64,000 nucleotides of DNA from Acanthosepion esculentum (taxonomy: Eukaryota; Mollusca; Cephalopoda; Sepiida; Sepiidae), in contig OZ038517.1 in assembly GCA_964036315.1 (NCBI GenBank), positions 21,898,083-21,962,082 on the forward strand, given 5' to 3'. Position 1 is the stretch's first letter; the number at the start of each line of letters is the position of its first letter. Made by a program: the position numbers and the translations under genes. Of this stretch, positions 1-9,969 are shown piece after piece. The notes below the pieces were generated by a model, which worked only from the letters and a program-made list of their open reading frames with translations, did no database searches and was not told the DNA's origin.

Positions 1-54
1 TCCGATAGCAGCATGCATACAACTATACTGACTTGTGATGACCGTGCGCATAAC

Positions 55-621
55 TATTACTTCCTTGCTTGTTGTACTGGTTTCTACAATAAACCTGTTA
101 CTATTTATCCACCATGTTTGTCCATTCCATATTCCTATTACTTCCTTGCTTGTTGTACTGGTTTCTACAATAAACCTGTTACTATTTATCCACCATGTTT
201 GTCCATTCCATATTCTTATTACTTCCTTGCTTGTTGTACTGGTTTCTACAATAAACCTGTTACTATTTATCCACCATGTTTGTCCATTCCATATTCCTAT
301 TACTTCCTTGCTTGTTCTACTGGTTTCTACAATAAACCTGTTACTATTTATCCACCGTGTTTGTCCATTCCATATTCCTATTACTTCCTTGCTTGTTCTA
401 CTGGTTTCTACAATAAACCTGTTACTATTTATCCACCGTGTTTGTCCATTCCATATTCCTATTACTTCCTTGCTTGTTCTACTGGTTTCTACAATAAACC
501 TGTTACTATTTATCCACCGTGTTTGTCCATTCCATATTCCTATTACTTCCTTGCTTGTTATCCTGGTTTCTACAATAAACCTGTTACTATTTATCCACCA
601 TGTTTGTCCATTCCATATTCC
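55..621. repeat. 81-bp tandem repeat, seven copies
   Basis: Seven head-to-tail copies of an 81-bp unit starting TATTACTTCCTTGCTTG, nearly identical. Variants fall mainly in two places (TTGTACTGG versus TTCTACTGG or TTATCCTGG; CCACCATG versus CCACCGTG). Because 81 is a multiple of three and the unit lacks stops in two plus frames, both frames are open for 208 codons. The resulting repetitive peptides look like no protein I know, so I call it a minisatellite. Unique flanks start at 622. Confidence 0.93.
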
Positions 622-1380
622 TATTGGCATGAAATATAACAAGTTTCAACCTCATCTGTAGCATTCACTCCATACTAATGATATTGGGAAAGGCATGAAT
701 ATATTTTCTTCCTGACCCTCGGCCATAGATTAAATAATAAGGTAGTTTGGGCTCTCTAACCTTGGACAGCAGCTAGTTTAGGAGGAGGACAACTCCGAAT
801 TCAACACCCTGCTTTAAGTATGTATGTGCATCTGGTGTCACATAATTTGGCTCGAAATGAGAAATCAGTGTTCTAAATTTGAATTCCAGTTTGGTTCAGG
901 TTTGCTTATGTGCTAATACCCTTGGGAAAGGTGTGAATATACCTCTTCTCCTCCTCAGCTATAGGTTAAATAGTAGATCTTGTATCTGAAAATCATTATT
1001 ATCTGTAAAAAATTAACATATTCACTTGCCAAAAAAAACAAAATGGAATTTCAATTCCAAAATAGCAGGTCGTCACAGGATGTGACTTAGCCAGTAAACC
1101 TGGTGCTGAGTGATGGTTTGGAAGATGTTCAGCTGACCGATCATGGTATTATTTTTTGTTCTTGAGGATTGACAATGAAAATAATAAACACTATTGTTTA
1201 CTAACACTATTATATTATTTATTGGAATGGTTGGCAAAACATTAGCTAATTGCCAAATGATTCAAATGGTAAATAATAAGGATTTCCTTACAGTTGGTTC
1301 AAATATTTTAATAATTTAGTGAATGTTTATAAATTTATGAATAAAAAATTGCTTTCCTATTTATTTCTTTATAAACTGAT
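622..1380. other. No gene seen
   Basis: AT-rich sequence without a supportable reading frame. The phrase GGGAAAGG(C/T)(A/G)TGAATATA recurs near 687 and 923 with similar downstream text (CCTCnnC, ATAG(A/G)TTAAATA), suggesting a diverged ~235-bp duplication. Confidence 0.4.
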
Positions 1381-1382
1381 AG

Positions 1383-1878
1383 ATGCTCTGTCTTTTTTAC
1401 AAATACTTTCACGGTAATTGCTCTGAGGAGCTGCTTTCGCTGGTCCCTAGGCCTCATGAATTTAAACATCCTACGAGGCTGGCATCCTGTTCCCACCCCT
1501 TCACCGTTGAAACTGTTAGATGTAGACGTATCTTCTACTCCAATAGCTTCATGTCTCGCACTTCTCGCCTGTGGAACTCCCTTCCCTATTCCTGTTTCCC
1601 TGACAAATACAATCTCCAACTATTTAAGTGTAACGTCAATCGACATCCCCAGTTGCCTTGATCTATCCACTTCCCTTCTCCACATCCTTTCACCTTTCAT
1701 TCCTATCTGCTCTCGCTCCAAATTTTCTGTAACCCCCTTGCCTTGATCGATCCACTGTCTTTCTCCACATCCTCTCCTTTACCACTCCTATCTGCTCTTC
1801 CTCCAAACCTTCTGTAACCCCTTGCATGCTAGTGGCCTCCAGCCTTGCTTGGGGTGATAAGCTTAAAAAAAAAAAAAA
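1383..1878 (+). mobile_element. Jockey/CR1-like LINE 3' end with poly-A tail
   Basis: The 92-codon frame 1383-1661 ends a reverse transcriptase of the type found in Jockey-like non-LTR elements. It shows LFYKYFHGNCSEEL, a TRLASCSHPFTVET stretch, and the near-universal closing block with SRLWNSLP and a short CFP motif. Pyrimidine-rich 3' UTR follows, with a duplicated CCTTGATC...CCACATCCT segment. The copy ends in 14 A at 1865-1878, right after GGGGTGATAAGCTT. It is severely 5'-truncated, as LINE copies usually are. The same tail occurs at 3562-3765 (minus) and a related one at 27845-28050. Confidence 0.82.
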
Positions 1879-2178
1879 TGATAAATACTGCATTGTATTA
1901 GTTTTTAGAATGTAGTAATTAACACCCTTCCCAAGAAGTAAAGTTAGTCCACTGATAATCAAAAAAAGCATCCTGTAGAGAACCATAGAACATGATCATC
2001 TACAAGGACATGACATTTTTTTTTAAATTATTAAGATTGAGCAAGATTATCACTGCTGGCTCAGGAATTTCTGACTTGTGGAAAAAATTGACTAAGTCCA
2101 GATAAACATTGATATATATGTTCATGAAAAAATGATGGTTTGAAACATTTAAAGTTTTATGAAAACATTTAATGATTT

Positions 2179-2521
2179 TGTAGCAGGAAACAGTTTCTCC
2201 TGTAGCACAAACACGGGAACAACACTTGCAAGGGACTCAGGTTTAGCACACACTGCAATGCACCAATCTGAACTGTGCTGAGCACAATAGCTTACTGGCC
2301 ATCTCAACAAACACTTGCCTCCATTATTTGTTTTGCCAAGCCAGAAAATTAGCATCTTGTGCATGCTGTCAGCCTCAATCTGGTCCAGTGATGCATGCGC
2401 AATGTCATTCCAGTACCAGTTCTTGTATCGTTTGCCTTGCTTACAATTTGCTCATCTTCTGTGCAAGTTTAGGCTGTGCCACTCTGGCCCTTTCGGACCG
2501 CTGAGGTAATTCTCCGTCCCA
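2179..2521 (-). mobile_element. Solo LTR in a short tandem repeat
   Basis: The plus strand starts TGTAGCAGGAAACAG and ends TCTCCGTCCCA. The same sequence flanks a retrotransposon relic at 50976-51295 and 52583-52756, where the internal side has a polypurine tract, so it is an LTR on the minus strand. No internal region is attached. It sits inside copies of a ~20-bp unit (TTTTATGAAAACATTTAATG at 2155-2174 and 2523-2542). Confidence 0.75.
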
Positions 2522-2567
2522 GTTTTATGAAAACATTTAATGTTTTATGAAAGTTTGAAATTAGTTA

Positions 2568-2820
2568 AAGTTATAGTGGCATGAAGCTTAGAGGTTAAAA
2601 TGAACAATTGATTTCCCCACACTAAGAAGATTAATGAAGAATGGTAATTACAAGGAAACACATGGGTAATTTTAACAAAACAAGATCAAGAATTTATTCA
2701 CAAATTTACACACTTGAAGTACTGTCAGTAGATTGTTTCAGGAAAATAAATCAGAATTCTTCAAGTCTGTAGTTTTAATTTATTGTCATGAAGAGGAAAT
2801 GCGTTTATATTTATGCCACA
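2568..2820 (+). repeat. Interspersed repeat A, copy 1
   Basis: Begins TATAGTGGCATGAAGCTTAG and includes AGGAAAATAAATCAGAATTC. A second copy lies at 3350-3546 in the same orientation, and split pieces lie at 21746-21830 and 22998-23060. The two near copies bracket the mariner relic at 2985-3330. No coding capacity. Confidence 0.75.
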
Positions 2821-2984
2821 CTGCATATTTCCGACGGAGATAAGCAGTTGTCCTGATTTAAACCTAAAAAGACCACAGACTAGCCTATGTAGATATATTA
2901 TTTTTTGTTTATTTTTCTGTCTAAACAAAATTTACAATCTCATGTTCTAATTGCATTCTTTGCTGCCACTTCTTTTCTTACTAT

Positions 2985-3330
2985 TGAGTGAAGGCATGTT
3001 GACTTTTAAATGTAGCTGACAACCAGGACAACACTTCTCTCTCCAACTGGGGAGCTCTGCTATTCATTTTCACCCCTATTTCAATAAATACCAAGAGTGA
3101 TTTCAATCCATCAGAAGCAACAGCAATCCAAACCATGATACCAGTTGGTTTCTGTTGCTTGAAATGTGTTTTGACAACTTTGGGAATGTTTCCTTGTGAA
3201 GTGCCATAAATCCTATCATTGTGGTAGTTGACCAACACAGTTTCCACAAAGAAAAAATCTTTGTCTGACCAAACAAAGATTTTTGCTTGTGGTATGCTGC
3301 ATCTCCTGTAACATATTCTTCCATCTGCCG
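2985..3330 (-). pseudogene. Mariner transposase fragment
   Basis: On the minus strand, two overlapping frames together read like the middle of a mariner (DDE/D) transposase: a WSDK block with the first catalytic aspartate, then NDRIYGTSQGNIPKVVKTHF, KQQKPTGIMVWIAVASDGLK and LLVFIEIGVKMNS. At least one frameshift near 3240 separates the WSDK block from the rest. Neither the N-terminal HTH nor the downstream catalytic acids are visible. It lies between two direct copies of repeat A, which may be part of the same non-autonomous unit or simply its landing site. Not a host gene. Confidence 0.8.
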
Positions 3331-3349
3331 AGATATTTTAACTTGGAGA

Positions 3350-3546
3350 TATAGTGGTGTGAGGCTTAGGGGTTAAAATCAACTGTTCATTTCCCAATGC
3401 CCAGAAGATTTATGAAGGATGATAATGATGACGAAACACATGGGTAATTTTAACAAAACAAAATCAAGAATTTATTCGCAAATTTATACACTTGAAGTAC
3501 TGTCAGTCAATTATTTCAAGAAAATAAATCAGAATTCTTAAACTCC
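3350..3546 (+). repeat. Interspersed repeat A, copy 2
   Basis: Starts TATAGTGGTGTGAGGCTTAG and matches 2568-2770 along its length, including GAAACACATGGGTAATTTTA and the AAATAAATCAGAATTCTT end. Roughly 85-90% similar by eye. Confidence 0.75.
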
Positions 3547-3561
3547 TTATTTTTAACATTT

Positions 3562-3765
3562 TTTTTTAAGTATATCACCCCAAGCAAGGTAGGAGTGCCA
3601 CTAGCATGCAAAGAGTTACAGAGAGTGAGAGCAAGAGTAAAGAGGGGTGTTTGGAGAAAGGATAAAGGGGAGGAGGGGGTAAAAAGATCAAGGCATCAGA
3701 AGATGTTGATTGACATTACATTTAAACATTTGAAGATTATAGCTATCAGGGAAGCAAGTAAGAGA
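3562..3765 (-). mobile_element. LINE 3' tail, minus strand, same family as 1383-1878
   Basis: On the minus strand the sequence ends GCTTGGGGTGATATACTT followed by A residues (T run on plus at about 3560-3569). It shares TTGCATGCTAGTGGC and the pyrimidine-rich 3' UTR with the copy ending at 1878. Only the last codons of the RT frame (TTTAAATGTAATGTCAATC) remain. A purine-rich open frame on the plus strand here (3595-3816) is a shadow. Confidence 0.78.
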
Positions 3766-3769
3766 AATT

Positions 3770-4160
3770 TGTTGAGAGAAAATTCTTTGAAGTGCTACAT
3801 GCTGTTTAGAGACTGATGATATAATTGGTGAGTAATTTTACACTGATGAGAACTTCAATGCTGGTTGTGATGAACAGAAACAAAACATTTTAAATGAAAA
3901 CATGATTTCAGACATACTTCTCAGATTCATTTTTCTCTTTGTTTTATATCAAAAAGAATTTTGCCTAAGCTAGCTACTTTCTTTTATCCTTCTTCTTGGC
4001 TGACCAGGTAATTCCTGTGAAGGCGAGGTTTTCATTGGTTGAAAGAAAATTTCAAATAGACTCACAAATTCTTTTCCTTCCTCTTCCTCAGTCCTCTGAA
4101 GGCAGTGGGTGAAGGGAGCTATTATTATTTTGCACTCACTACAAAGTCACAATTAATATA
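3770..4160 (+). repeat. Interspersed repeat B, copy 1
   Basis: Starts TTGAGAGAAAATTCTTTGAA and includes AAAAAGAATTTTGC and CCTGTGAAGGC. The same order of segments returns at 23870-24450, so a long element or segmental repeat is shared. No open frame. Its neighbour repeat A is also shared between the two regions. Confidence 0.65.
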
Positions 4161-4940
4161 ATAAAACATGTTGGTATTTTTGAATGTATCTTTTCAGCTT
4201 TCATAGGGATTTTCCCATATACAAAATATATCAGCACCTCTTTGAGTGCACATGTATAAAAAAAGGACTCTTACTCAGAGTGAAATTGAAACAGAAATGA
4301 ATTGATTATTTACAATAATTTAAAATAATTTATGTGAAAAGGAAGATATGTGTGAAGGGTTGCTCAAAATATTATTTTGATTACCTAAGAAATTAAGATA
4401 GAGAAAAAAAAAGTGGGGACTTGTGTTAGTAGGTAAAGCTGTAAAAGTCCTTATGGCAGTAAAAGTCTCTAAAGTGTCAGTAAACTTCACAAAGTTTTGT
4501 TAAATTTTGTTGGGTCATTCAAGGTTGATAGGTCAACACTGGAAGACTTTCAGAAGTTGGTACTATTTTACAGAATTATAATTGAAGTGTTGTCTTTATA
4601 TTACTGAGGAAAACTTGGTCTTGTGTGTTCGTTGTAGATAAACAAGTTCAAAATTATTTGTTTTTAAGTTTATGTTGTCTCAGAGGTCTTTGTTGGTCTC
4701 AGCGTATCTCAGAGTCCAGTGTCTTCTTTTCTCAATTCATTGCTAAGTTTATTTGATCTGTTTAGTCAACATTTCTCCCTCACTAATCATTCATGAACCT
4801 AATTATTATATATAGTAACTAATCCAGTTGATGGAATGTTTTACCAGCTCAATAAACTACATTTCGAAATTGTCTTATGTTTCAAATTCCATGTTAGTTG
4901 GTCTGTAGCTGTTGCTGGAAAGTGTGTCAACTATTTTGAT
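4161..4940. other. No gene seen
   Basis: AT-rich, no supportable frame, RNA gene or recognised repeat. Confidence 0.4.
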
Positions 4941-4944
4941 AAGG

Positions 4945-6050
4945 TATGAGGGTTGAATGAAAAGTTCATAGGCTGACTGAAAAGGATTGATGATAGAACT
5001 GTGAAAACATGCATGCATTAATTTCAACTATTCTTATTAATAACTGCATTGTTTATTTTCAGGTAAACTGATGTCTGATTGTCCAAAGAAAACTTCAAAA
5101 GTAGCAACTTCTCTTGAAAATCAACAAAATTTGGAATCATGATATTTTCAAGTAACTGCAGAAAAAGACTTTAGCCCCAAGGATATTCGTGCTGACATAG
5201 TTGCTACATTAGGAGATGATGCTTCAGCTTCATCAACGATGCAAAAGTAGGCAGCTGAATTTAGAAGAGGAAGGAAGAGTCTTGAAGATGACCCAAGGTA
5301 TGGATGTCCTGCAACTGTCATTAGAGGAAAACATTGATCGTGTTCACCACATGGAAGTGGATGACATACGACTGACTATAAATCAAATAGTCAATGTTAT
5401 TAGCATATCCCTTGAGAGAGTTGAGAATATTCTGCACAATGAACTTGGCATTAAAAAGATTTCTGCTCAGTGGGTGTCATGTCTTCTGATATCTGATCAA
5501 AAACGCACCAGGCTGATCACACCACGGGAAAATCTGACTTTGTTTGAGGCAGATCCACCTGGTTTCCTTGAACATTACCTAACCCAGGATGATTGTTGAG
5601 TTCATCGCTTTGAGTCAGAGGCAAAGAGACAATCTATGCAGTGGACACATACCTTCTCACTTGCTCCAAAGAAGGCCAAGGTCATTACATCTTCAGTGAA
5701 AATGATAGCCTCAGTTTTGAGGGATGCAAAAGCATTGTGTTTATTGACTATCTGCAAAAGGGCCACACCATCAATGGAGAGTACTTTGCCAACTTCCTGA
5801 GGCAGTTATGAAAGGCTATCAAGATCAAAGGCACAGGAAAACTGATGAAAGGGGTCTTGATTCATCAAGACAATGCATACCTTGACTTTAATGGCTGCTT
5901 TGCATGACTGTGGCTTTGTACTGTTTGATCGCTCTCTCTATTCTCCTGATTTGACCATTATCTGTTCCTAACATGAAGAAACACTTGTTTGGAAATCAGT
6001 ATTGAAGTATACAAAGAACTTCAAATAGTTTATAGAACTTTTTACACTAA
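4945..6050 (+). pseudogene. Mariner transposon with degenerate transposase
   Basis: The transposase relic runs from about 5080 to 5990 in all three plus frames. Recognisable blocks: a helix-turn-helix linker with NQIVNVISISLERVENILHN, then KISAQWVSCLLISDQKRTRL, LFEADPPGFLEHYLTQDDC, an SMQWTHT block with APKKAKV, HQDNA and YSPDL. The three catalytic acids are D in QDDC (about 5592), D in HQDN (5869-5871) and D in YSPD (5948-5950), so the triad is present in DNA but not in one frame. The tryptophan that normally follows the first acid is a TGA stop (5597-5599). A left end near 4945 (GAGGGTTGAATGAAAAGTTC) and a right end near 6048 (complement AAAAAGTTCTATAAACT) look like diverged TIRs. Inactive. 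Confidence 0.85.
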
Positions 6051-6715
6051 TTGCATGAATCTTGCTGAGAGTTGAAAATTCTATGGCTTTTTATAAGAAA
6101 TTTTTTCCTAAAGTAAGCGCTTAAAAAGTAGGATTTTAGTTTACTGTGATTGGTCAAATATTTCAGATGGCAATGTTAATTTATAACCAATAGACACTTT
6201 GATTTAAAAACAGTCTCACATTATTGTTCATGACTTATGTAACAAATGGTGTGTGTTGTATTGGTGAATATTTTTGGCATGTTTGTAACATTTTCTGTTA
6301 CTGAGTAGAAAATAAAATTTGGGTGTGTTCTAATATGGTATGTATGTGGTTATGTAATTGTGTGTGAAATAGGGTTTATTTCCTCTCAGATCACCAATGT
6401 GGAAGTTTTTAGGGTAACAGTCTAGAATCGGGACTGTAAAATAAGGCCATAATTTGCACACATAAAATGGCATCACAAAATACATCTATCAGAACAACTT
6501 TTGGATATCAAAGTCATATTGCAGCAACAATATTCACAAATTCTTTTTCTGCGATTGACTTGTTTCCTTTAAAAAAGTTAAAAAATTCTCCTTGTTCTAA
6601 CAAATTTTCTACTTTCATTTTTGTGCATGTGAATTATGGCCTCTGATCCTAGATTTTTTTACCATTTTTTTTATGCTGTCAAGAAATTTATTGTTATTTG
6701 TCAAGAAAATCTCAA
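6051..6715. other. No gene seen
   Basis: AT-rich spacer between the mariner and the Penelope-like fragment. A phrase near 6400-6660 (AATTATGGCC, GATTCTAGA-like text, a CAAATTCTTTTTCTGC stretch) resembles 21550-21690, so part of it is a dispersed repeat. Confidence 0.4.
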
Positions 6716-7050
6716 TCAAGGAAAATATAGAAACGTTTCAGGCTGAGGAAAAGAAGCAAAAGCACTTACCTTAAGTTGCAAAATAAGATGTGCTGATTCC
6801 TTAAGTTTACGAATTTTCCAATGGTGTTCTTTGTCTATTATCTCAACCTGATCCCACAGAGGGCGGTGATCTCCCTTTTCTCTCCATATGTGGTCAGCCA
6901 TGCCTGATTTTTCCACTTCCCCTTGTGTTACAGCTTTCTGGTGTTCTTGAAGCCTTACCTTAAGGGGGCAGCCTGTCTCCCCTTTATATTTCTTTCTGCA
7001 ACTGCATGGGATGGCGTACACAGTCTTTAGTCATGCTCTCCTCTATTGGG
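6716..7050 (-). pseudogene. Penelope-like element: GIY-YIG endonuclease fragment
   Basis: The minus-strand frame opens VYAIPCSCRKKYKGETGCPL, continues with a LQEHQKAV block and HHWKIRKLKESAHL. This is the GIY-YIG nuclease that ends Penelope-like retroelement proteins. The GIY and YIG positions are altered here (VYAI, YKG). After KESAHL the expected tail is missing on this strand; it appears instead on the plus strand at 7110-7229. No RT domain lies next to it. Confidence 0.8.
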
Positions 7051-7059
7051 GGGGGTCTT

Positions 7060-7345
7060 ACCCAGGAGAAATATCTGTGAAGTTTCGTCCATCTTTTGAA
7101 GGTAGTGTGCTAGGCCACAGAAATCTCCTGAGCCAACCAAGCGTAGAAATAAATACAATATGGGAACCAGTAATAAGGAGTGCCAGAGAAAGGATAACAG
7201 CAAAAAAATTGCAATATGAGCACTGGTAAAAAAATGTTTGCTGAGACATTAGGTTTATAATACCCAGAAATTTATACATAGATGTCCTCAAGGACACATG
7301 GCACAGTGGATAAAGGCATTGGTTAGATCCAGTGACAGGAGTGTG
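7060..7345 (+). mobile_element. Penelope-like C-terminal tail fused to a tRNA-like module
   Basis: The plus strand encodes LLSQPSVEINTIWEPVIRS, the usual end of a Penelope-like polyprotein. It is followed by the shared TATAATACCCAGAAATT and then a tRNA-like segment (7293-7360). The same order occurs reversed at 22095-22330, so the junction is part of the mobile unit. Orientation is opposite to the nuclease part at 6716-7050. Confidence 0.72.
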
Positions 7346-7362
7346 AGTTCAATACCCGGTTA
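7293..7362 (+). repeat. tRNA-derived (SINE-like) segment
   Basis: TGGCACAGTGGATAAAGGCA fits an RNA polymerase III A box and GAGTTCAATACC fits a B box, with spacing and an anticodon-arm-like inverted pair (GGTTAGATCC) as in arginine-type tRNAs. The acceptor stem is not intact, so it is not a tRNA gene. Confidence 0.7.
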
Positions 7363-7976
7363 ACGCAGTGGAGAACTTGGAGAGCATGACTATATCTCTC
7401 TGACTATAAATCCTGGCTGACCCTTCTCTCTCGCTCTCTCTTTTGCGACCCAGGCCTTGGGCCGCAACCTCGCGCATGAGGCGAGGTACAAAAACTTTCT
7501 CTTTTTTCACTTAGGCCAATATGTGACCTCTCACACATACAGCGTTTCCCATATTCTGGGAACACGCTAAAAACAATATACGCGTACGTACGGACACTCA
7601 ACACACTCACATAACTTCTCGATACAAACACTATGTAACTTTTCATGTCTTCATGTCATTGTAATTTGTTATTAATATATATTTGTTGCATACATGTATA
7701 TCAGTCTTGTTTGTTTCTTTATCTTCTTTGGACTCCATTAAAGTCCAATATTCTCATGTAGCTGGACCGGCCAGCAGGAAAGTTTAACCCAAGAGATATC
7801 ATCCATATCTCATTCACATTCACCTCATATTCAAACCACGGTCCCCTACAATATCAATTATTTTTTTTAGTTTTCAGCTTTGAAACCTGACTCTTAAAGA
7901 ATAGGGATGAAAGGACTGACATATGGTCGGTAAAATGAAGAAAGTAAATCTTGTAGGTCATTATTGTAAGGGGGAA
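7363..7976. other. Unassigned repeat-like sequence
   Basis: Holds a CT-rich run (TCTCTCTCGCTCTCTC, 7425-7442), an almost palindromic GCCTTGGGCCGCAACC stretch and locally higher GC. No gene. It may be the downstream body of the SINE-like element or part of an LTR. Confidence 0.4.
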
Positions 7977-9398
7977 TGTAATTTTGTTATACACCGCAAC
8001 TTATCATTTTGTCGAACACCGTCGTCCAGATACATTCTTCAAAGTCCACGTTTTTAATTTCGAAAGAGGAAAAGAAAAACTGTGCTTTATTTTCGGCAAC
8101 GTTAAAGATTTTTTTTTTAAAGATCATCCTGTCAGTATGTTTGGCAAAAAAGGTGAACAATGCAATTGTTTTTCTTACAAAGTATTATTTATTCATATTT
8201 TTCATTTCAAAGAAAAATAATAATAACTACGAAAACTTATCGTTAAAAAATACATGGAAAAAATTTGGGCATTAAACAAATTAAGCTTTATTGGGATCGT
8301 CTATACACCGACAACACCCCAATGTTATAATGAACTATTCTCATATCACTGACGTTAGCTAATCAATTCCTTCGATTGTAAATCGACCAACCACATCGCT
8401 CGTTACATGTTCCCGCCAAATATGAATTTTGGAACGCCATTTTGATCTTCAGTTTGTACACAGCCGTCTAAGAACTTCCCTTCAACTATAGCTTGACATA
8501 CAACGAACTCTTCGAGTAATATTTGTAAAGTTGTTATTTTATCAACTACCAAGAAATAATATTTACTCATCATACAAGGTACGCAACTTCGTTTGTTTTG
8601 AACTATTCCTTCTTTCACGCATAACACATTACGTTTTAAGCAGATCGCTAAATTGTCGTTTCTGTCACAAGTTTAATTTCGTACAAACTGTTCATTCAAA
8701 TCAAAGAACTATTCAATCAAACCTTATTCGAACCACATGAACAATAACTATCCAATATTACGATCAACCATTCATACAACACTCATTTTGTATATATTTT
8801 AAACACGTTGGAAATGTTCCTATTTTAAATATTGTCTCGACGTCATTTTTTTTCATCTTTTTTGTCTTATGCCATGATATGTATGATATACTTTGTACTA
8901 AAAATTGTTTGTGGAATATTGAACACAGCCAAAGCCTAGGCTTTATAACTAAACCCCAACTGATCTTTCTAACAATATTCCGACGTTCCACAACAGCTTT
9001 TTTAGCAGAATATTAGAATTGGCGACATAATTCGCTTGTGCAAAATGACGAGTTAAAATTTATATATTGTTTAAAAAAGTTTGTTTCTTTTTCAAAATAT
9101 TATTCAATTCGTGCGGGGTAAATGTTTATTTTAACACCCGAGCGTCATTCACTGCTGAACTATTTTCTTTCAGAAAATGGTACTTTAGAATTCCGCAACT
9201 ACTTTTTCTTCAATGTCGATTTTCGTGCAAAAAAGTGGATCACAGCTTCATGCATTTCTTTCTGAAAACCTTAGCTTCTCATTGGACAATAAATATTAAA
9301 ATTATATCGCTTATCTTCACGTACATTTGTTCTCAATGAGCGAAACAAAACATATCAGGCTCCAGATTGAGTTTTTTAAAGCGCTCCCTGGGTGGTTA
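7976..9398 (+). repeat. Possible LTR or element end after a purine tract
   Basis: The purine tract AAGGGGGAA at 7969-7977 is followed at once by TGTAATTTTG, the arrangement of a polypurine tract and LTR start. Downstream AT-rich sequence to ~9398 has no coding block. No partner LTR was found, so this is weak. Confidence 0.25.
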
Positions 9399-9792
9399 AC
9401 AAATATTAAAAAAACAATTTACCTGCTCACCACTACGTCCGAATGGCATCAACCTAGTTTTTGACCTGACAAAAAAAAACAATGCTTTCAGGATCCTGTC
9501 ACGTGATAAAAAAACATAAATTGAATGTACGAACGAACCCAGGCAGTGAGAATTTACGACGACTAGCATTTGCTAAACGAGTTCACGACGCTTGTACCTT
9601 TACTGAAGCGAAGTACAAAGTTAGAATCTCAAATTCTTTAACATGGAATAACTTCACTGTAATTCAAGCTAAATTTTCAACTCGCTCACCAATTTCTGCA
9701 ACTTACTATTCAATCACGCTATTGAATCTTCTTACGAAACTTAAATTACAAACATTTACGAACAATACATTCCACTACGAGCAACGAAAACA
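9399..9792 (+). repeat. Direct repeat C, left copy (~394 bp)
   Basis: From ACAAATATTAAAAAAACAAT to CAACGAAAACAA. Matches 19507-19910 in the same orientation with only scattered differences and small indels, far closer than other repeats here. The open frame 9482-9898 runs past the repeat end and is not conserved in the right copy, which has a TGA where the left copy has TGG (19751-19753). Confidence 0.9.
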
Positions 9793-9969
9793 ATATGGCG
9801 GTCGTATCAGTGAAGGAAGGAACGCACGCAATGAAAGGTTTTATCGTGTTTATTCACTTAAGGGTAATAACCAAAAAGGGAAGAACATGACTCCTTAAGG
9901 AGAGAGTTCAAAATTCAAGGGACATAACTCAGGATGTTAAGGTTTATCCCTTAACACCCCCCTTAAACT
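9793..9969 (-). mobile_element. Copia 3' LTR start and polypurine tract
   Basis: Read on the minus strand, the copia pol stop is followed by a purine tract AAGGGGGG and then TGTTAAGGGATAAACC (TGTT at 9956-9953), the usual polypurine tract/LTR junction. How far the LTR extends leftwards is unclear; the sequence joins repeat C at 9792. Confidence 0.55.

Noticed and set aside
55..621. CRISPR-like array
   Set aside because: The repeats are head to tail with no spacers and the DNA is eukaryotic.
13..661. Two overlapping 208-codon open frames in different phases
   Set aside because: Both are produced by the 81-bp tandem repeat having no stops; the repetitive peptides resemble no protein and there is no gene context.
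7293..7362. Functional tRNA-Arg gene
   Set aside because: A and B boxes are present but the acceptor stem does not pair and the same segment is fused to a Penelope tail twice.
9482..9898. 138-codon open frame
   Set aside because: It runs across the end of repeat C, and the other copy of the repeat carries a stop in it, so it is not conserved.
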